A stretch of DNA of 64,000 bases from Epiperipatus broadwayi (GCA_028023455.1 JAQFVV010000022.1:9631100-9695099), one strand, 5' to 3'; positions 22,807 through 34,600 are shown, numbered from the stretch's first letter. Notes: a model not told the origin generated them from the sequence alone. Made by a program: numbers and translations.

Positions 22807-25099
22807 AAACAAATATTGTTTTATTTAATCCTGTGCAATCATACATTCACATGTTAAACTTATAACAATAAACACTTGCCCTTTCAGAAAAGATACTAGT
22901 GTAAATTTTTTAAATTGTATAATGCATAAATCAGACATTTGTTTTAGATTCAATGTCTCAGTTTCAACTGCATAATAGCCCTTTGTATGCAATAGAATGG
23001 TATGCCCAAAAGATGAAGGTTTCTATTCCTCACCAAAATACTTTTTTTAAAAAATGTAATGAGATCAATTGAATAGAATTATTTGCTCAACTTTCTACTT
23101 GAGTGCTCAAACATTTCATCAATCCCAAAGCAGCTAATGATAAGAGAATATCATCATTGATATTACATAAAAAATATAAAAAGTCATCTCTGGATTAAAC
23201 ATCAGGATAAAAAGGATCTAGTTTCTTAAGACATGTGGAAATGTAATTCAGATACAAAGTTGTAATAAGACACAGTTAAATGAGGTTCATATAAAAAAAC
23301 AAAAGCTTCACAAGGAGTATTCCAAAAAAAAAAAGAAGATAGGATTACATAAATACTTTTTCATAGTAAACAAAAGCAGAGATTAGTTTTATTGGTTACA
23401 AAACTATTTATAATAAACATTTTGATCTATAAAGAAATCCATAGCTTATCTAGAACAGAAAATATACAGATTACAGTAAAAACATACTTGATGAAGAGAG
23501 CTTTGAGCCATGTTATGATAATGATGTTGAACCAAATAATTTCTATGCCACTATAAACATTAATTGAAATTCTCCATATAAAGAAGAAATATTCTGCATC
23601 ATCAAATGCCTAATCCATGATGAGGCTTAGATCTAATATCCTTACAAAAAGACTTAACAGGAGGCTTGTATCCTTCAGCTGAGTTATGCATTATTGAATA
23701 ATATCTAGGGAAAATAAAAAATCACCTTACAAATTCCAAAAAGACAATGGTTAGTTTAAAAAAAATTAGAAAAAATATACTGATATTGATTCATAGCAAA
23801 ATTTTCAACCTTACAATCTGAGATGTGATTAAGATATCCATTAATATACAACTTCACAAAAGCAAGCTGACATCTGGTTCAATTACTTTGCTACAGAACC
23901 CATTGTGACATTGTATATCATTTCAAAATTTTATATATAAATTTATAATTACTGTTTTTATAGACTTTGTAAAGTCTTTTGATAACATTAAAAGTATTAA
24001 GTTTTGTTTCACACTTTAAATGTTTAATGTGTTCAAATATTTAATTAATTAACACAATGTATAATGGCCACATCAAGTAGAAAACTAAAGAATACTATTC
24101 AAACTTTTTGAAATACAATCAGGAATAAGACGGAAATGCTCTGACATTGTAAAGAGCTATAAAAAGCCAGGGTATGTTAAAAGATTCTGCTAACTATCAC
24201 ATAAAAATTTCTATTGTATGGATGACCTGTATCTCTTCCTTGATAATTTTGAGGTAACATTAATGAAATTTATTGCTTAAGTTTAAGATGTGATAAACTG
24301 GCTTTCAAATAATGCTGCCATAAAACTTACAAAATGGTAATTACGAAGATGTAAAAGTGTATAGATATTGTTAGCTAAAATGCAGATGTATATGTAAATA
24401 TTGAAACTAAAATAAGGGAAATGTTTAAAGATTTGGAATAAATTTTAGACCTTTGAGGGAAGTGAAAATGTGGATATGAAACTGAGACAATAAGACATCA
24501 GTTAACTCAAAGACTACAAATATTTGCCACTAGATGCCCTAACAATATTTTGAATTTGTGTTAACCAAGAGTATTTTTCCATGAAAATTATACAATAAAA
24601 ACAATCTAGTGAGAAATTATCCATCAAAATGGTCAATAGATTGAGGCATATAATAAGAATGATAAAAATATATTATAAAATCAGCTCCAAAATATGTACT
24701 AAGATCTATAAGAATAGTAACACAGAAGCATGCTATGAATAATGTGGAGTATTATAGTCTAATATTTCATAAGCTTGTTGTGTTATGAGATAAATTGTTT
24801 TAGCTTTCTTTTCACAAAATCTATTAATATATTTTTAAAGAAAATTTACAATAATGTACATAAAATGTTTATTTAATACTTTCAGTCTATTTAAAATAGG
24901 AACTGTAATGTAAATCCAATCTCAGTATTAATATCAGTAAAAAGTAAAACAGCTTTTAAATAATTAGATACAGGCAGAAATTTCTCTTACAGCCCACCCA
25001 CATCTCATAGTAATGACAAAGAGGAGGACAATGCACACCAGCCTTTCTAAGTGGTGAAAGTTTGAACATTTGTTCATTTTTATTTTATTCTATAACTAA
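22807..25099. other. AT-rich DNA, nothing recognised
   Basis: No coding, RNA or repeat signal that I can support. Confidence 0.5.
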
Positions 25100-25520
25100 G
25101 GATAGCTAATTGTATTTATATGTTGAACTATTTCCATTATATTGATTGTCTTTAGAAAAAATTTCCATAATTTAAATTTTCTAATTACATTCAACTCTCA
25201 ATAACAGCACATAGGTTAGTATATACACAACATTTCAAGTGGTATTCTTCTTCTCTCTTCTTAAGATGTTGCTGGCTGACCATTGGCAGAGTGACTGTTT
25301 GTTAGATCATTACCTTAAAATTTAATATTGAAGAATCTAAAGGTCCAGGTTTGAGAACAGAGTAATATCATTCAAAACAATGTGTATATTAATCTGTGTC
25401 TTATTACTAACAGTTGAATGTAATTGAAAATTTAAATAAAGTTACATTTTTAAAGACATTTAATATTAGATTATGGAAATAGCCCAACATATAAATACAA
25501 AGGAAATACTATCATCACAA
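25100..25520. mobile_element. Family-3 inverted-repeat element
   Basis: Left arm 25110-25235 (TATTTATATGTTGAACTATT, then CATTCAACTCTCAATAACAG) and right arm 25375-25500 (TACTAACAGTTGAATGTAAT, then GCCCAACATATAAATACA) are inverted. The same family recurs at 27590-28110 and in part at 28318-28450. The centre of the left arm holds a decayed hammerhead-like stretch (25219-25277, minus). Confidence 0.78.
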
Positions 25521-26228
25521 ACTTTCTGGAAAATACTAAGAATGGTAGATTTTCATTTCCAACCCATATTAGTTAATCAGATAAAAATTAGATGCTGGTG
25601 GAGTGTAATGCTTAGACTTTTAATTTCCAAATAATATAATTTTTTTTAAATAACTAAAAATTATACATTAGTAAGAGATGGTTGAACTTACCTTAGAAAT
25701 GATATTTATCATAAAGAACAAAAATTCCTTTATCATATTCAACAATACTAAAGCATATAAATAAATATGACTATCATATATAACTATGTGAACAACAAAA
25801 AAACCATGCTTACCATCTCCACTTTGTTGAGACACATCTGGAGATTATAAGAGTAGTTTTTTTTTGTTTTTTTTAAAGGGATATAATTATATATATATAT
25901 ATATATTATTTAATTATATTTACCACTAATTATTTGATTCTTACTGGTTAACATTCTTATAAACTTGGGACTTTATAGCATAAGTGACTGAATGAACTTC
26001 AATTCGGATAACTTTAGCTATTAAATCCAACTTTTTATACTGTGCTAAACATACTGTTTGACGATTAAATTTATTCTTTGCTTTTACTTATTTTTAAAAA
26101 AAATATTGTGAGCTAGCCATATGATGTTATAATCAACTTGTATAGAAAAGAAAATGAGTAATCACATTCTCAACATCAGACAGATTTTTTTTTGTAAACA
26201 TATATCATCTATATTTTATCTTCTATCT
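25521..26228. other. AT-rich DNA, nothing recognised
   Basis: AT microsatellite at 25888-25907; no other feature. Confidence 0.5.
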
Positions 26229-26460
26229 CTCTATATATATATATAAATGATATATTTTATGGGTTCATATATGTGTGGAAGATTATGATCTGTCCCAACT
26301 GATGAGAGCTGATTCTGCACAAAATATGTATATTGAGGATTATTTATCTTTTTCACATGTTGTGTAGTTATGTGTACTGGTTGTTTAAAATGAAGTGGAG
26401 GATGAATGTAGATTGAAGATCCTAAGTTCAAATCCCTCTATTTACTATTGTAAACATTCA
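26229..26460 (+). mobile_element. Family-2 element, single arm
   Basis: Only the plus-oriented arm is present, from TATATGTGTGGAAGATTATG to AAGTTCAAATCCCTCT. It matches the right arm at 33425-33620. It includes the central core (26281-26350) in which CUGAUGA is intact but GAAA reads AAAA. Confidence 0.75.
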
Positions 26461-26754
26461 ATATACTGAATGAATTGGTTAATTAATAATTATATATTGC
26501 CTTGGAAATAGGTTACATCATAGTATAAATCCAACCTATTTCTCTCCTATTAATATAAATTAATAGATAATGGTCTGATAATATAAGGGGTTAGATTGGC
26601 ATAATGTCTACATGGGTATGATTGCAATATCAAATCTACCAAGGGCTTTGAGCATTCTATTATTGGTTTTTCAATGAAATGGATGGTTGAATTGTTGTAA
26701 GGATGAGAATATTGAAGCCTGTCCAATAAGTTTAAAAATTTTCTATCTTAATAT

Positions 26755-26965
26755 AAGCTAAGAACTGGTTGTGTATATGTGTGGAAGATAATGATTTGGC
26801 CCAACTGATGAGTGCTAGTTCTGCATGAAATATGTATATCATGGATCATTTATCTTTTTTCACATGTGTGTGGTCACGTGTATCAGTTATTTGAGATGGA
26901 GTAGAGGATGAATGTACACTGAAAATCCTAAGTTCAAATCCCTCTATTTACTACATTCAGTATAA
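26755..26965 (+). mobile_element. Family-2 element, single arm beside a PLE fragment
   Basis: Second single arm, same orientation as the one 500 bp upstream, ending AAGTTCAAATCCCTCTATTT. It directly precedes the GIY-YIG fragment at 26965. This is compatible with a PLE terminal repeat followed by truncated coding sequence, though it may be chance adjacency. Confidence 0.75.
26787..26854 (+). ncRNA. Hammerhead-ribozyme-like motif, family 2
   Basis: CUGAUGA, helix II GUGC-(7-nt loop)-GCAU, GAA, then AUAUGUAUAU as helix III and C at the cleavage position. Outer stem I strands GAUAAUGAU and AUCAUUUAUC pair. The inner stem is imperfect in this copy. Confidence 0.5.
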
Positions 26966-27360
26966 TGAATGGATTAATTAGATATTATATATACATAGTA
27001 CACTATTTATCAAAAAAGGATAACATAACTAAACTTAAAAATTCAATCCATCTCGAGATTTATGGAATTTATGAAATTTCATGTGGCATTTGTAAAGCTT
27101 CTTACATAGGTATGAGCAATCATCACATCATTATTAGAAGAGATAAAAATACTTATGCAGTTAAACAACACTCATCAGCAGCAGATTTCTTCTTTATGCT
27201 ATGGATTTAAGTCACAATATTGATTTCAAGATATGACACTCTCTGCCAATGTAAGATCAGAAAAGCCATCAAGATATGAAGACCAAATTCTATCAATAAA
27301 CATGATGACACATGCAAATTTTGTCTTATTTGGAATAATTTTTTAAAAACACACTAACAT
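26965..27360 (+). pseudogene. Penelope-like element fragment, GIY-YIG endonuclease
   Basis: The ORF translation contains GIYEISCGICKASYIGMS, the GIY...YIG signature with paired cysteines typical of the C-terminal nuclease of PLEs, and then AVKQHSSAADFF. The alignment continues past a frameshift near 27190 as HNIDFKD..LSANVRSEKAIKI and ends near HDDTCKF. GIY-YIG nucleases nick the target for PLE integration. No reverse transcriptase precedes it, so this is a 5'-truncated, broken copy. The adjoining family-2 arm could be its terminal repeat (inference). Confidence 0.72.
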
Positions 27361-27589
27361 TTTTCACACTTTATTTTCAATTTCATATACTTTTTTTTCT
27401 AATGGTGGGACTTTAACATTGTTATGAACCAATGATTACAGTGCATATACAACCATTTGCATAATATACTACTCATCACCCAGTTGATGCATTGTATAAT
27501 CAAGCCAAAACTTTGTTATATTCATTATCAAAATAATATGTCAATGAACTCTTAAATGTCAACTTATATATATTAGTTAGTCTGAAGGT

Positions 27590-28110
27590 TTGTGAAGTTA
27601 GAATTTTATTTGTAGTTAGGTGTTGAACTATTTCCATCATCCAATTGAATTGTTAAATATTTTTTTAGAAAAAGTTAAACTTTATTTATACCTTTCCAAA
27701 TACATTTAACTGTTAGTAATAATAATAACAATAATAAAAACCTTTCTTCCTTATTACATTGTTTGGTTTTTTAAAAAAAATTGTTTTCACTGATTAGCAA
27801 CCTTCTTCAAATATTTGAAATATCCTACCTTACATTTTTCAAATTATAAATCTGAGTTTTTCTGAAGATTTGTGATGATAGTGTTTTAGTTGTATTTATA
27901 TATATTGGACTCATGACAATGCCAACATCTGAAGAAAAGAGAAGAAGAATATCTCTCGAAAGGTTGTGCATATACTAACTAACCTGTGTGCTATTACTAA
28001 CAGATGGATGTATTTGGAATATTTAAATAAAGTTAATTTTTTCTAAAGACATTAATACCCACATTAAATGATGGAAATAATTCAATATATAAATACAACT
28101 ACAAATCGAA
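27590..28110. mobile_element. Family-3 inverted repeat with nested family-4 arm
   Basis: Outer arms (27610-27725 and 27985-28095) match 25100-25520 and share AACTGTTAGTAATAA and its complement TTACTAACAG. The inner part holds CCAACATCTGAAGAAAAGAG...CTCTCGAAAGG (27921-27974), a hammerhead-like remnant. At 27778-27825 lies the minus-strand copy of a further motif. Confidence 0.7.
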
Positions 28111-28318
28111 TAGTTTGTAATTAAAATAGATAAATATAAGATACTACAAATACCTGAAGAAGATTGCTAGTCAGTTGAAACTTACCCTTTTAAAGGAAAA
28201 CTCTGCAAAAAATGCATTATGAAAAATTTAAGTCTATTTTTTGTAGCAAAACTCAGACTAGTATATAATCTAACATTGATGATGATATTTTTCTTCTTTT
28301 TGCTTCAGGTGTTTTATT
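28111..28318. repeat. Family-4 fragment, inverted partner of 27778-27825
   Basis: ACCTGAAGAAGATTGCTAGT followed by CAGTTGAAAC at 28152-28181 is the inverted counterpart of the minus-strand stretch at 27778-27825. It has a CUGAAGA...GAAAC arrangement with a weak helix II. Confidence 0.5.
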
Positions 28319-28450
28319 TTAATCTATGTGTTATTACTAACAGTTAAATAAATGTATATGGAGAGATCATAAATAGTGTTTTAATTTTTCTAAAAATATT
28401 TAATTATTCAGCAAGATAATGAAATAATCCAACATACAATGACAAAGAAA
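28318..28450 (+). mobile_element. Family-3 single arm
   Basis: ATCTATGTGTTATTACTAAC, then CAAGATAATGAAATAATCCA, parallels the right arms of the two longer family-3 copies. Diverged. Confidence 0.6.
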
Positions 28451-28744
28451 TATATAGATTTTTAAGTTCTCCATCTAATAGTATGTGCACTAACTAGATA
28501 ATAGAATCCTATGTCAGGCATTAATCCGGTTATCATTATTGATTGTTTGATGTTGTTTGCTACAAACTCACTTAAGTATTCCAATATTAAAACTACAACA
28601 TAAATTGTAATAAATAATTAAATGATTTATTATTCATGCATTTATAAGAAATTTGAGGATTAGAGAAGAGTGCTGGTTTTGACACATGAAACTCAAGCTT
28701 CAGAATACACTACTTTTCCACTATATCAAACCATGTAGAATATA
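28451..28744. other. AT-rich DNA, nothing recognised
   Basis: No supported feature; it may include unrecognisable 5' remains of the following LINE. Confidence 0.4.
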
Positions 28745-28978
28745 CTTATCAGTTCTATACAAAATCCTTAAAGTAATCATTGGATTTAAAAAATGATTTT
28801 AACACAGTGGATTGCATTCAAGTATTGAGATAACTTACAGAAAAGACCAATGAACATGGTTTGAAATTATGCTTTATATTTATAAATTATGAAAAAGCAT
28901 TTGATTCTATAAGTATTTCCATGGTGTTTAAACCTTTTGATTAGATCCAAAGTATTGTCATATTCAGAAGAATATTAG
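28745..28978 (+). pseudogene. RTE-like LINE, reverse transcriptase palm (part 1)
   Basis: Translation across frames gives VLYKIL, then TVDCIQVLR, LTEKTNEHGLKLCFIFINYEKAFDSI (the A box with its catalytic Asp), then DPKYCHIQKNI. This is the block order of RTE-type reverse transcriptases. Sequence between VLYKIL and the A box is deleted. The copy is cut at 28978 by a mariner and resumes after 30010. Confidence 0.8.
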
Positions 28979-29832
28979 GGGGCATCCAAAAATAATTGGA
29001 AATATTCTCTGGAAGCTGAGTACAGTGTAATAAATGCTTCCACCATGACATGTCTCTTGTGAAGATCCTGCATAAGTCTGCCAACTCATGAAGTTGGGGA
29101 GCCACATAGTAAATGTGTTTTTTGTTAAGTGTGTTTTGCTTATGTGTCAATTTTTATAATGGCTGAAGAGTTGGAACAATGTGGAATTCTGTTTTCTGTT
29201 AGTGAAAATGACAGGAAACAGTTTACAACTAAGTTGTTTGGGAAAAACCCAAGTTTATAAGTAGTTAATGGAAATATTAAATTAACTACATCCCCAAAAA
29301 GTATGGCAAGTGAAGATCAAAAGCAGGTTGATGCTGGATATTTTTTATGCAAATGGCATTTTACACCCAGAATTTCTTTATAACAATCAGGCAATTTACT
29401 TACAAGTTCTGAAATGTTTGCATGATGCAGTAAAATAAAAACAAGCCAATTTGTGGCAAAATGAATAATACAAGCTTTACCGTGATAACATGCCATAGCA
29501 CAAAATCTTGAATGTGAAATAATTTTTAATAAAAAATAGAATGAACCAGCTTATCCATCAGTCATATTTACCTGCTCTCTCACTCCTTGTGACTTCTTTT
29601 TTCTTAAATGAAAAAATGTCTGAAAACAAAAGGTTTGTGGACTTAGGGTTAAAAACTAAATGATGGACACATTAACAAATATCACTTTGCAAGAGTTTCA
29701 GGGCTATTTTGAAAAGTGGAAAACATATTTAGACTAGGACATTACACATTAAAGGAGATTCAATTTGTAACATCTGAAAATAAATAAACAGTTTTTTAAT
29801 TACAAAATTGTAGATTTTTTTAGTTCCCCTCA
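28979..29832 (+). mobile_element. Mariner-like DNA transposon, decayed, inserted in the LINE
   Basis: The left end GGGGGCATCCAAAAATAAT follows a TA. The right end, read inward from 29832, is AGGGGAACTAAAAAAATCT, a degenerate inverted match. Between them the translation resembles the catalytic half of a mariner transposase: DIFYANGILHPEFLYNNQ, then a long segment with RDNMP (HDNAP motif), SYLPALSLLVTSFF (position of the third catalytic Asp, now lost) and finally LQEFQGYFEKWKTYLD. Many stops and frameshifts, and most of the N-terminal DNA-binding half is missing. Confidence 0.8.
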
Positions 29833-29847
29833 TATTAATCAAAAATG

Positions 29848-30009
29848 ACTGACATATTAAAAGATATAAATTTGCAAGGGTGTCAGAACTATTTTAAAAA
29901 GTAGAAAATATATTTAGACCAGTGCATTGCATCAAGTGAAAAACACTTTGAAAGTGATTCAATTTTTTATTGCAAAATTCTAGATATTTTGCCCCCCGCC
30001 CTCATATAG
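29848..30009 (+). mobile_element. Second copy of the mariner 3' end
   Basis: Repeats 29660-29832 at about 75 % identity by eye: CATATTAAAAGATATAAATT, FQNYFKK-like coding, CAGTGCATTGCATCAAGTG, TTGCAAAATTCTAGAT and a GC-rich terminus ending CCCTCATA. Either a tandem duplication of the mariner end or a second truncated insertion. It keeps residues lost in the first copy, such as QCIASSE. Confidence 0.75.
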
Positions 30010-31065
30010 ATTAAAATGCAATATTCATAATTATATTACATTACTTTACTAAAAACTATATTTGTAAAGCACATACTCTTTACATAAAGTAATATATATT
30101 AAATCTATAACCTTAAGACTATGCACCTGAAAAACAACAGTAGGGATCTCTGCAAATCTTTCACACAAGATTTATTTAAAAGACAAGAGTGGCATTAACA
30201 TTTAGACAAGTGAATTATAAGGTAATTCCATATCTCAAAAAAAAATTTATAGTAGTTTTACAAAAAGTATTTCATAAAGAATTAAAAATGGGAAACTAAG
30301 GGAATAAAAATATATGTTTATTATTTAAGTCATCTAGATTTTTATAGATTTGGTCAATTATGCAAATAATGCTTCAGAGTTTTAATAATTGTCAGATGAA
30401 AATTAAAAAAGTAGAACTAATTTTAAATAATAATAAGACTAAAGTAATGTTCAATGAATTTTTCAGAAAAAGAAAATGAAGATTGGTAACTATGAATCAG
30501 AAATTAACAATTTCAAATATTCTATCAAAATATTAACACAAATGAAAAGATAGTGAATGCAATTAATCATAAAATTAAATTTAGATGAAGTGCTTTTGGC
30601 AGAAAAAGTTAAATATTAAAATGCAATATGCCTATATGTATGAAAATGACATTTTTAATAAATATATTTTATTGTCTTTTACATATATATCTAAGAATTG
30701 GACACTTAACAGAAGAATAATGCAGAATCTTCAGAAATATGTTGGAAGTAACAAAAAAGATAATAAAGTGAAATATTGGATGAGAAGACATTTAGATAAC
30801 ATTATCATCATTGAAATATTAAAAGACTGTAATCAAACTAGACTGGATACATTGTTAGATGAAATGATAATAGATGGAAAATTAAATCTTAAACTGGATT
30901 CTAAAAGATTGTGAAAGATCTATGAAAGTGATGATTGAAATATTTGTTAGTGTGGTGAAAAATTATGGATTGCTCATACTATATGTTTGGATAAATGTTC
31001 ATCCTGTAGTGGATCAGTGAAGGTTGACAGTGATGGTGATATGTCTATAGAATTTGCAAAAATTC
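30010..31065 (+). pseudogene. RTE-like LINE, C-terminal part (part 2)
   Basis: Continues the LINE interrupted at 28978. Recognisable blocks in order: KSFTQDLFKRQEW (near 30150), an SHL...F remnant of the catalytic FADD region (30340), NNNKTKVMFNEF, NAINHKIKFR.SAFGR, YENDIFNKYILLSFTYISKNWTLNRRIMQNLQ (usual form LPVMTYGAETWTLT) and the closing W.NVHPVVDQ near 31000 (usual form FLLQWID). A short GATGGTGATATG remnant of the tail follows. The 109-codon ORF at 30585-30914 is the longest surviving open piece. Confidence 0.78.
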
Positions 31066-33214
31066 AGAAATAGATCAGTTTGCTTTTCAAAGAAAGGTGA
31101 GATAAATAGCAATTAAATGTTACAATTAAATAAGAAGTAATTTATCATTAATAATAATTTTTTGCTGCTGGCTATTTTTAGGTGAAATTAATCTGTTATT
31201 TTAATTTTTAGAGTGTATCATAAACTTTAATTAGTTTTTTATATCAAAAGCATGCAAACACTCGAGCACAGAAAAAATTAAGGTGAAAATTTAAAACTTT
31301 ACCATAAATGGCAAATAATTAGTAGGTATTTTATTAGATTACATCCAAGCTCTAGCTGAAAATTCAAATGGCTAAGTTAAAATTGTTCTATTATGTCCAT
31401 ATCAGGATATAATCTAATTTATTAAAAAATAAAGTCTATCACTATAATAATAAATATAGTTATTAGGCAAAAATTATTATGGATTCATCATTATGACAAT
31501 TTTTATTCTTCAGCAGCAAAGACTTGAATATGTTGCAATTGTAGTTTTGTTCTTTAAACAGAATAATTGATATTCATCTAACCAATCCAAATTAACCCAG
31601 GATCTTTCTTTATTCTTAACCCTTATTAGCTAGATATCTACTTACCAAATATTATTGAATGAATAGTTTCTGTTGACTAAAAATACTTCAAAAAGAATAT
31701 ATCTTGAAACATTTTTTGCATCTTTTATTGATAGTTAACGACAAATAATTTTTGTGTACCTTGGGATTCAAAATTACTAGGCTTGCCTATTACTGAATAG
31801 TGATAATTTGAGTGAATGTCCATTCTTATTTACTTCTAAACTAAAAATGTATAGATACCCACTTACCAATCAGTATTGATTAGTTAAATGTGTTGGATAT
31901 GGTCTACAAATATTGTAATATATGCTAAATAACAAATGATGTATTGGTTTACTATCATCTTTTATTATTGAAATGATTTAAATTGTTTCAAGCATATTCA
32001 AGGTCATCTTCAGTCAACATAAAAATTCAGATAACGTAGTTAAGACATCTTAGTTTCAAAAATAAAAATATTTCAGCAATTTAAGTTGTTTAATATTTTA
32101 TTATATATGTTAAGAGAATGTAAAATAAGTTTGAATATGCCATGTAGATATAAATATACACTATTGCCAAGATTTCAAATTGGATTCTATGAAACTTTAG
32201 GTTTTCTAAACAAAATTTAGTTTTACAATATAAAATATACTTGTATTTAAAATAATAAAATTTAGTTTTATAATATTACAAAATGTTTTCCTTTACTCTG
32301 TGTCAAAAACAAACGTAGAATTTTGAATGAACCATCTACAATTAAACCGAATTGTGGGAAAATATTGTACGAAATGAAGTTTAATCCTACTTATTAATTT
32401 CCAATTTATATTAACATTTTTTTCTATTATTAATTGGTTTTTATATATATATTTTCAATAAATTATTTTTTGATTTGTTTTATTTAAACAGTAAAAACTA
32501 TCAGAATTCTAAAATTTTTAAATAATGTACGATTCCACAATTAAATTAACTTTTTATTTATCAGATTTCAAAATTTTAATTTACTGCCGTGGAAAAGATT
32601 ACTGAAGCAATAATTAGACATAGTTTGTAATAACTATTTAAAATAATTATCTAACTAATTTTTCAAGTATGCTAATAGTCATGTTTTTCTGTTGGCTCTA
32701 TTAGAATAAAAAACAAACAACGTTTAAAATTTTCAAAGACTCTGGATTTAATAACTTAAGTATTTATATTTTAGGTTTTATTAAGTATTTATACAGACTC
32801 TGTAGCAATATAAAAGAAGATCATTCTTTGAATTATACTTACTTGTATATAATGAATATTTATTGCTTTATTTTTAATTAGGAAGAATTTTCACATTAAA
32901 ATGTCTAGCCAATCACATAAATAGCCAATGGGGTTCATGCTTTGTAAATAAATAGTTAAGCTGTCCATAAATTGATAAATGTGTGCTTTTCCAAATGTTC
33001 ATGATGATTTGGTGTACATTTAAAACAACTGGTAAAACCTTAAAATTATTAATGGCAAAAAAAATGTGGTCCCTGAGTATATAATAAATCCAAAGGGAAT
33101 ATGTAAGTATGATGTATTCCTTAGATATAATCTTCCAAACTTTGATGAATTGTGAATAAATAAACCATCATTAAAATATTAAAGTGTTTTACTTATTTAT
33201 ATAATTGAATTATA
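31066..33214. other. AT-rich DNA, nothing recognised
   Basis: No supported feature. Confidence 0.5.
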
Positions 33215-33297
33215 GATTTAAACACACACTTTCAAGTTTCCTTTAGCTATTCACTCTATCTCATAGAACCCAATACACAGAACACGCATGTGAAAAA

Positions 33298-33366
33298 GAT
33301 AAATGATATCCAGGATTCGTATTTCATGCTGAACCAGCACTCATCAATTGGTCCTGATCATAATTT
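33298..33366 (-). ncRNA. Hammerhead-like motif, family 2, core-mutated
   Basis: Minus strand: CCAAUUGAUGAGUGC places U at the C3 core position. Helix II GUGC/GCAU and GAAA are intact. Confidence 0.4.
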
Positions 33367-33448
33367 CCCACATATATATATAATCAGCACTTGGTTTATA
33401 TTAAGGTATCAAATCGATAGTACTGATTATACATATATATGTGGGGAA

Positions 33449-33516
33449 GATAATGATCCAGACCAACTGATGAGTTCTGGTTCAGCATGAAATACATATA
33501 TTAGAGATTATTTATC
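33449..33516 (+). ncRNA. Hammerhead-ribozyme-like motif, family 2
   Basis: Outer strand GAUAAUGAUC, inner ACCAA, CUGAUGA, helix II with CUG/CAG, GAAA, an AU-rich helix III (AUACAUAU), then UUAGAGAUUAUUUAUC pairing back to the outer strand with one bulge. The core is complete; helix II is weaker than in the 26787 copy. Confidence 0.5.
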
Positions 33517-33641
33517 TTTGTCACATGTGTGTGGGCATGTGTATTGCATTACATGAGATAGAGTGGAAAGCTAAAGGGAGCTCAAAAACCTGTAATAAAA
33601 TTCACTGTAATCTAAACTCCAAATATATAAATTATACTTGT

Positions 33642-33749
33642 CATCAAGCGTTGGTGGTTGAGAGTTCAGCACAGCTGCCTTATAAGCAGTTGTCCTGGGT
33701 TAGCAGGTTCACTTCCCGGCCAATGCTATGACACATGAAAATATATATA
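33642..33749 (+). mobile_element. tRNA-derived SINE copy 5
   Basis: CAAGCGTTGGTGGTTGAGAG head, an anticodon-arm-like GCUGC-CUUAUAA-GCAGU, B box GGTTCACTTCCCGG, tail GATGCTATGACACATG-like and A-rich end. A 9-bp exact duplication TATACTTGT (33633-33641 and 33750-33758), possibly longer with mismatches. Confidence 0.88.
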
Positions 33750-33959
33750 TATACTTGTATTCAATAATATTAAGAAATGTCTTTTGAAATTAAATAATGT
33801 ATTGATGAAAATGTCCTACTATTGTGATATTAAATAATTTTCTCCATCTGGACTATTCTTACACACAACAGTTTAATGGTATAGTTGACAGGACATTCCA
33901 AAGATGATAATAATTCAAGTAACATACATTGTATTTATACATAGTATATGTATGACATG

Positions 33960-34600
33960 ATTTTTATGAAAAGTGATTTTTTATATGTATATGTAAAGTA
34001 AAATCAAAAAAAGTAGGACTAAGGATAAAACTGAATATTCAAAATCTAAATTAAGATTCAATGGCTTTTTAAAAGATAGAAAAATTAAGTTTAATATTAA
34101 CAATATAGAATTTGATTTTTAAAAATATTTTGACCAAATTATTAACACAGGTAGAAAACATAAAGGATAGTAATCGTAGCATTTAATTTAGAAAGAACAT
34201 TTATTGTTAGGAATAACTCCATATTAAGAAGAAATTCACTTACATGCTTGAAAAGACATTTTAATAAATATATTTTATTGGGGATTACTTATGGATCTGA
34301 GACTTAGAACATCTAATAGAAAAGAAAACTGCAGATGAAATAGGCTAGTCTGGAAAAATATGTGTTCGGATTAACAAAAAAACAAAAAACAAAGTCAAAT
34401 TCATAAGAGAACAAATAGGCATCACTGACATCATAAGCTGGACATATGTCTTAAAAAGATAACAGATAGAAAAGATATTATAAGATTTCAAAAAAACCAC
34501 TTGAGAGATGGATGAATGAGTTGGGGAAGTTTGTTGGAGTCTTATGGAGATAAAGGTTGCAAATTAGAAAGACTTTTACATCATCTTGAATTGGATTGAT
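33960..34600 (+). pseudogene. RTE-like LINE, C-terminal fragment
   Basis: Broken translation follows the same order as 30400-31000: SKIKKVGLRIKLN, then FRK, then FNKYILLGITYGSET, KRKLQMK.ASLEKYVFGLTKK, IGITDIISW and LERWMNELGKFVGVLW, and ends near IGLIAI. This is the thumb and C-terminal region with at least six frameshifts or stops. A 5'-truncated, old copy independent of the 28745 one. Confidence 0.78.

Larger units (their letters stand above)
33215..33625. mobile_element. Family-2 inverted repeat, full length
   Basis: Arms of about 180 bp meet at a TATATATA-rich centre near 33380-33440. The left arm contains GCTATTCACTCTATC and the right AGATAGAGTGGAAAGC. Two hammerhead-like motifs sit on opposite strands. 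The central sequence between them (AATCAGCACTTGG...) is itself partly inverted. Confidence 0.85.

Noticed and set aside
27850-27890. CTGAAGATTTGTGATGATAGTG
   Set aside because: CUGAAGA without a GAA box or helix II; part of the family-3 interior.
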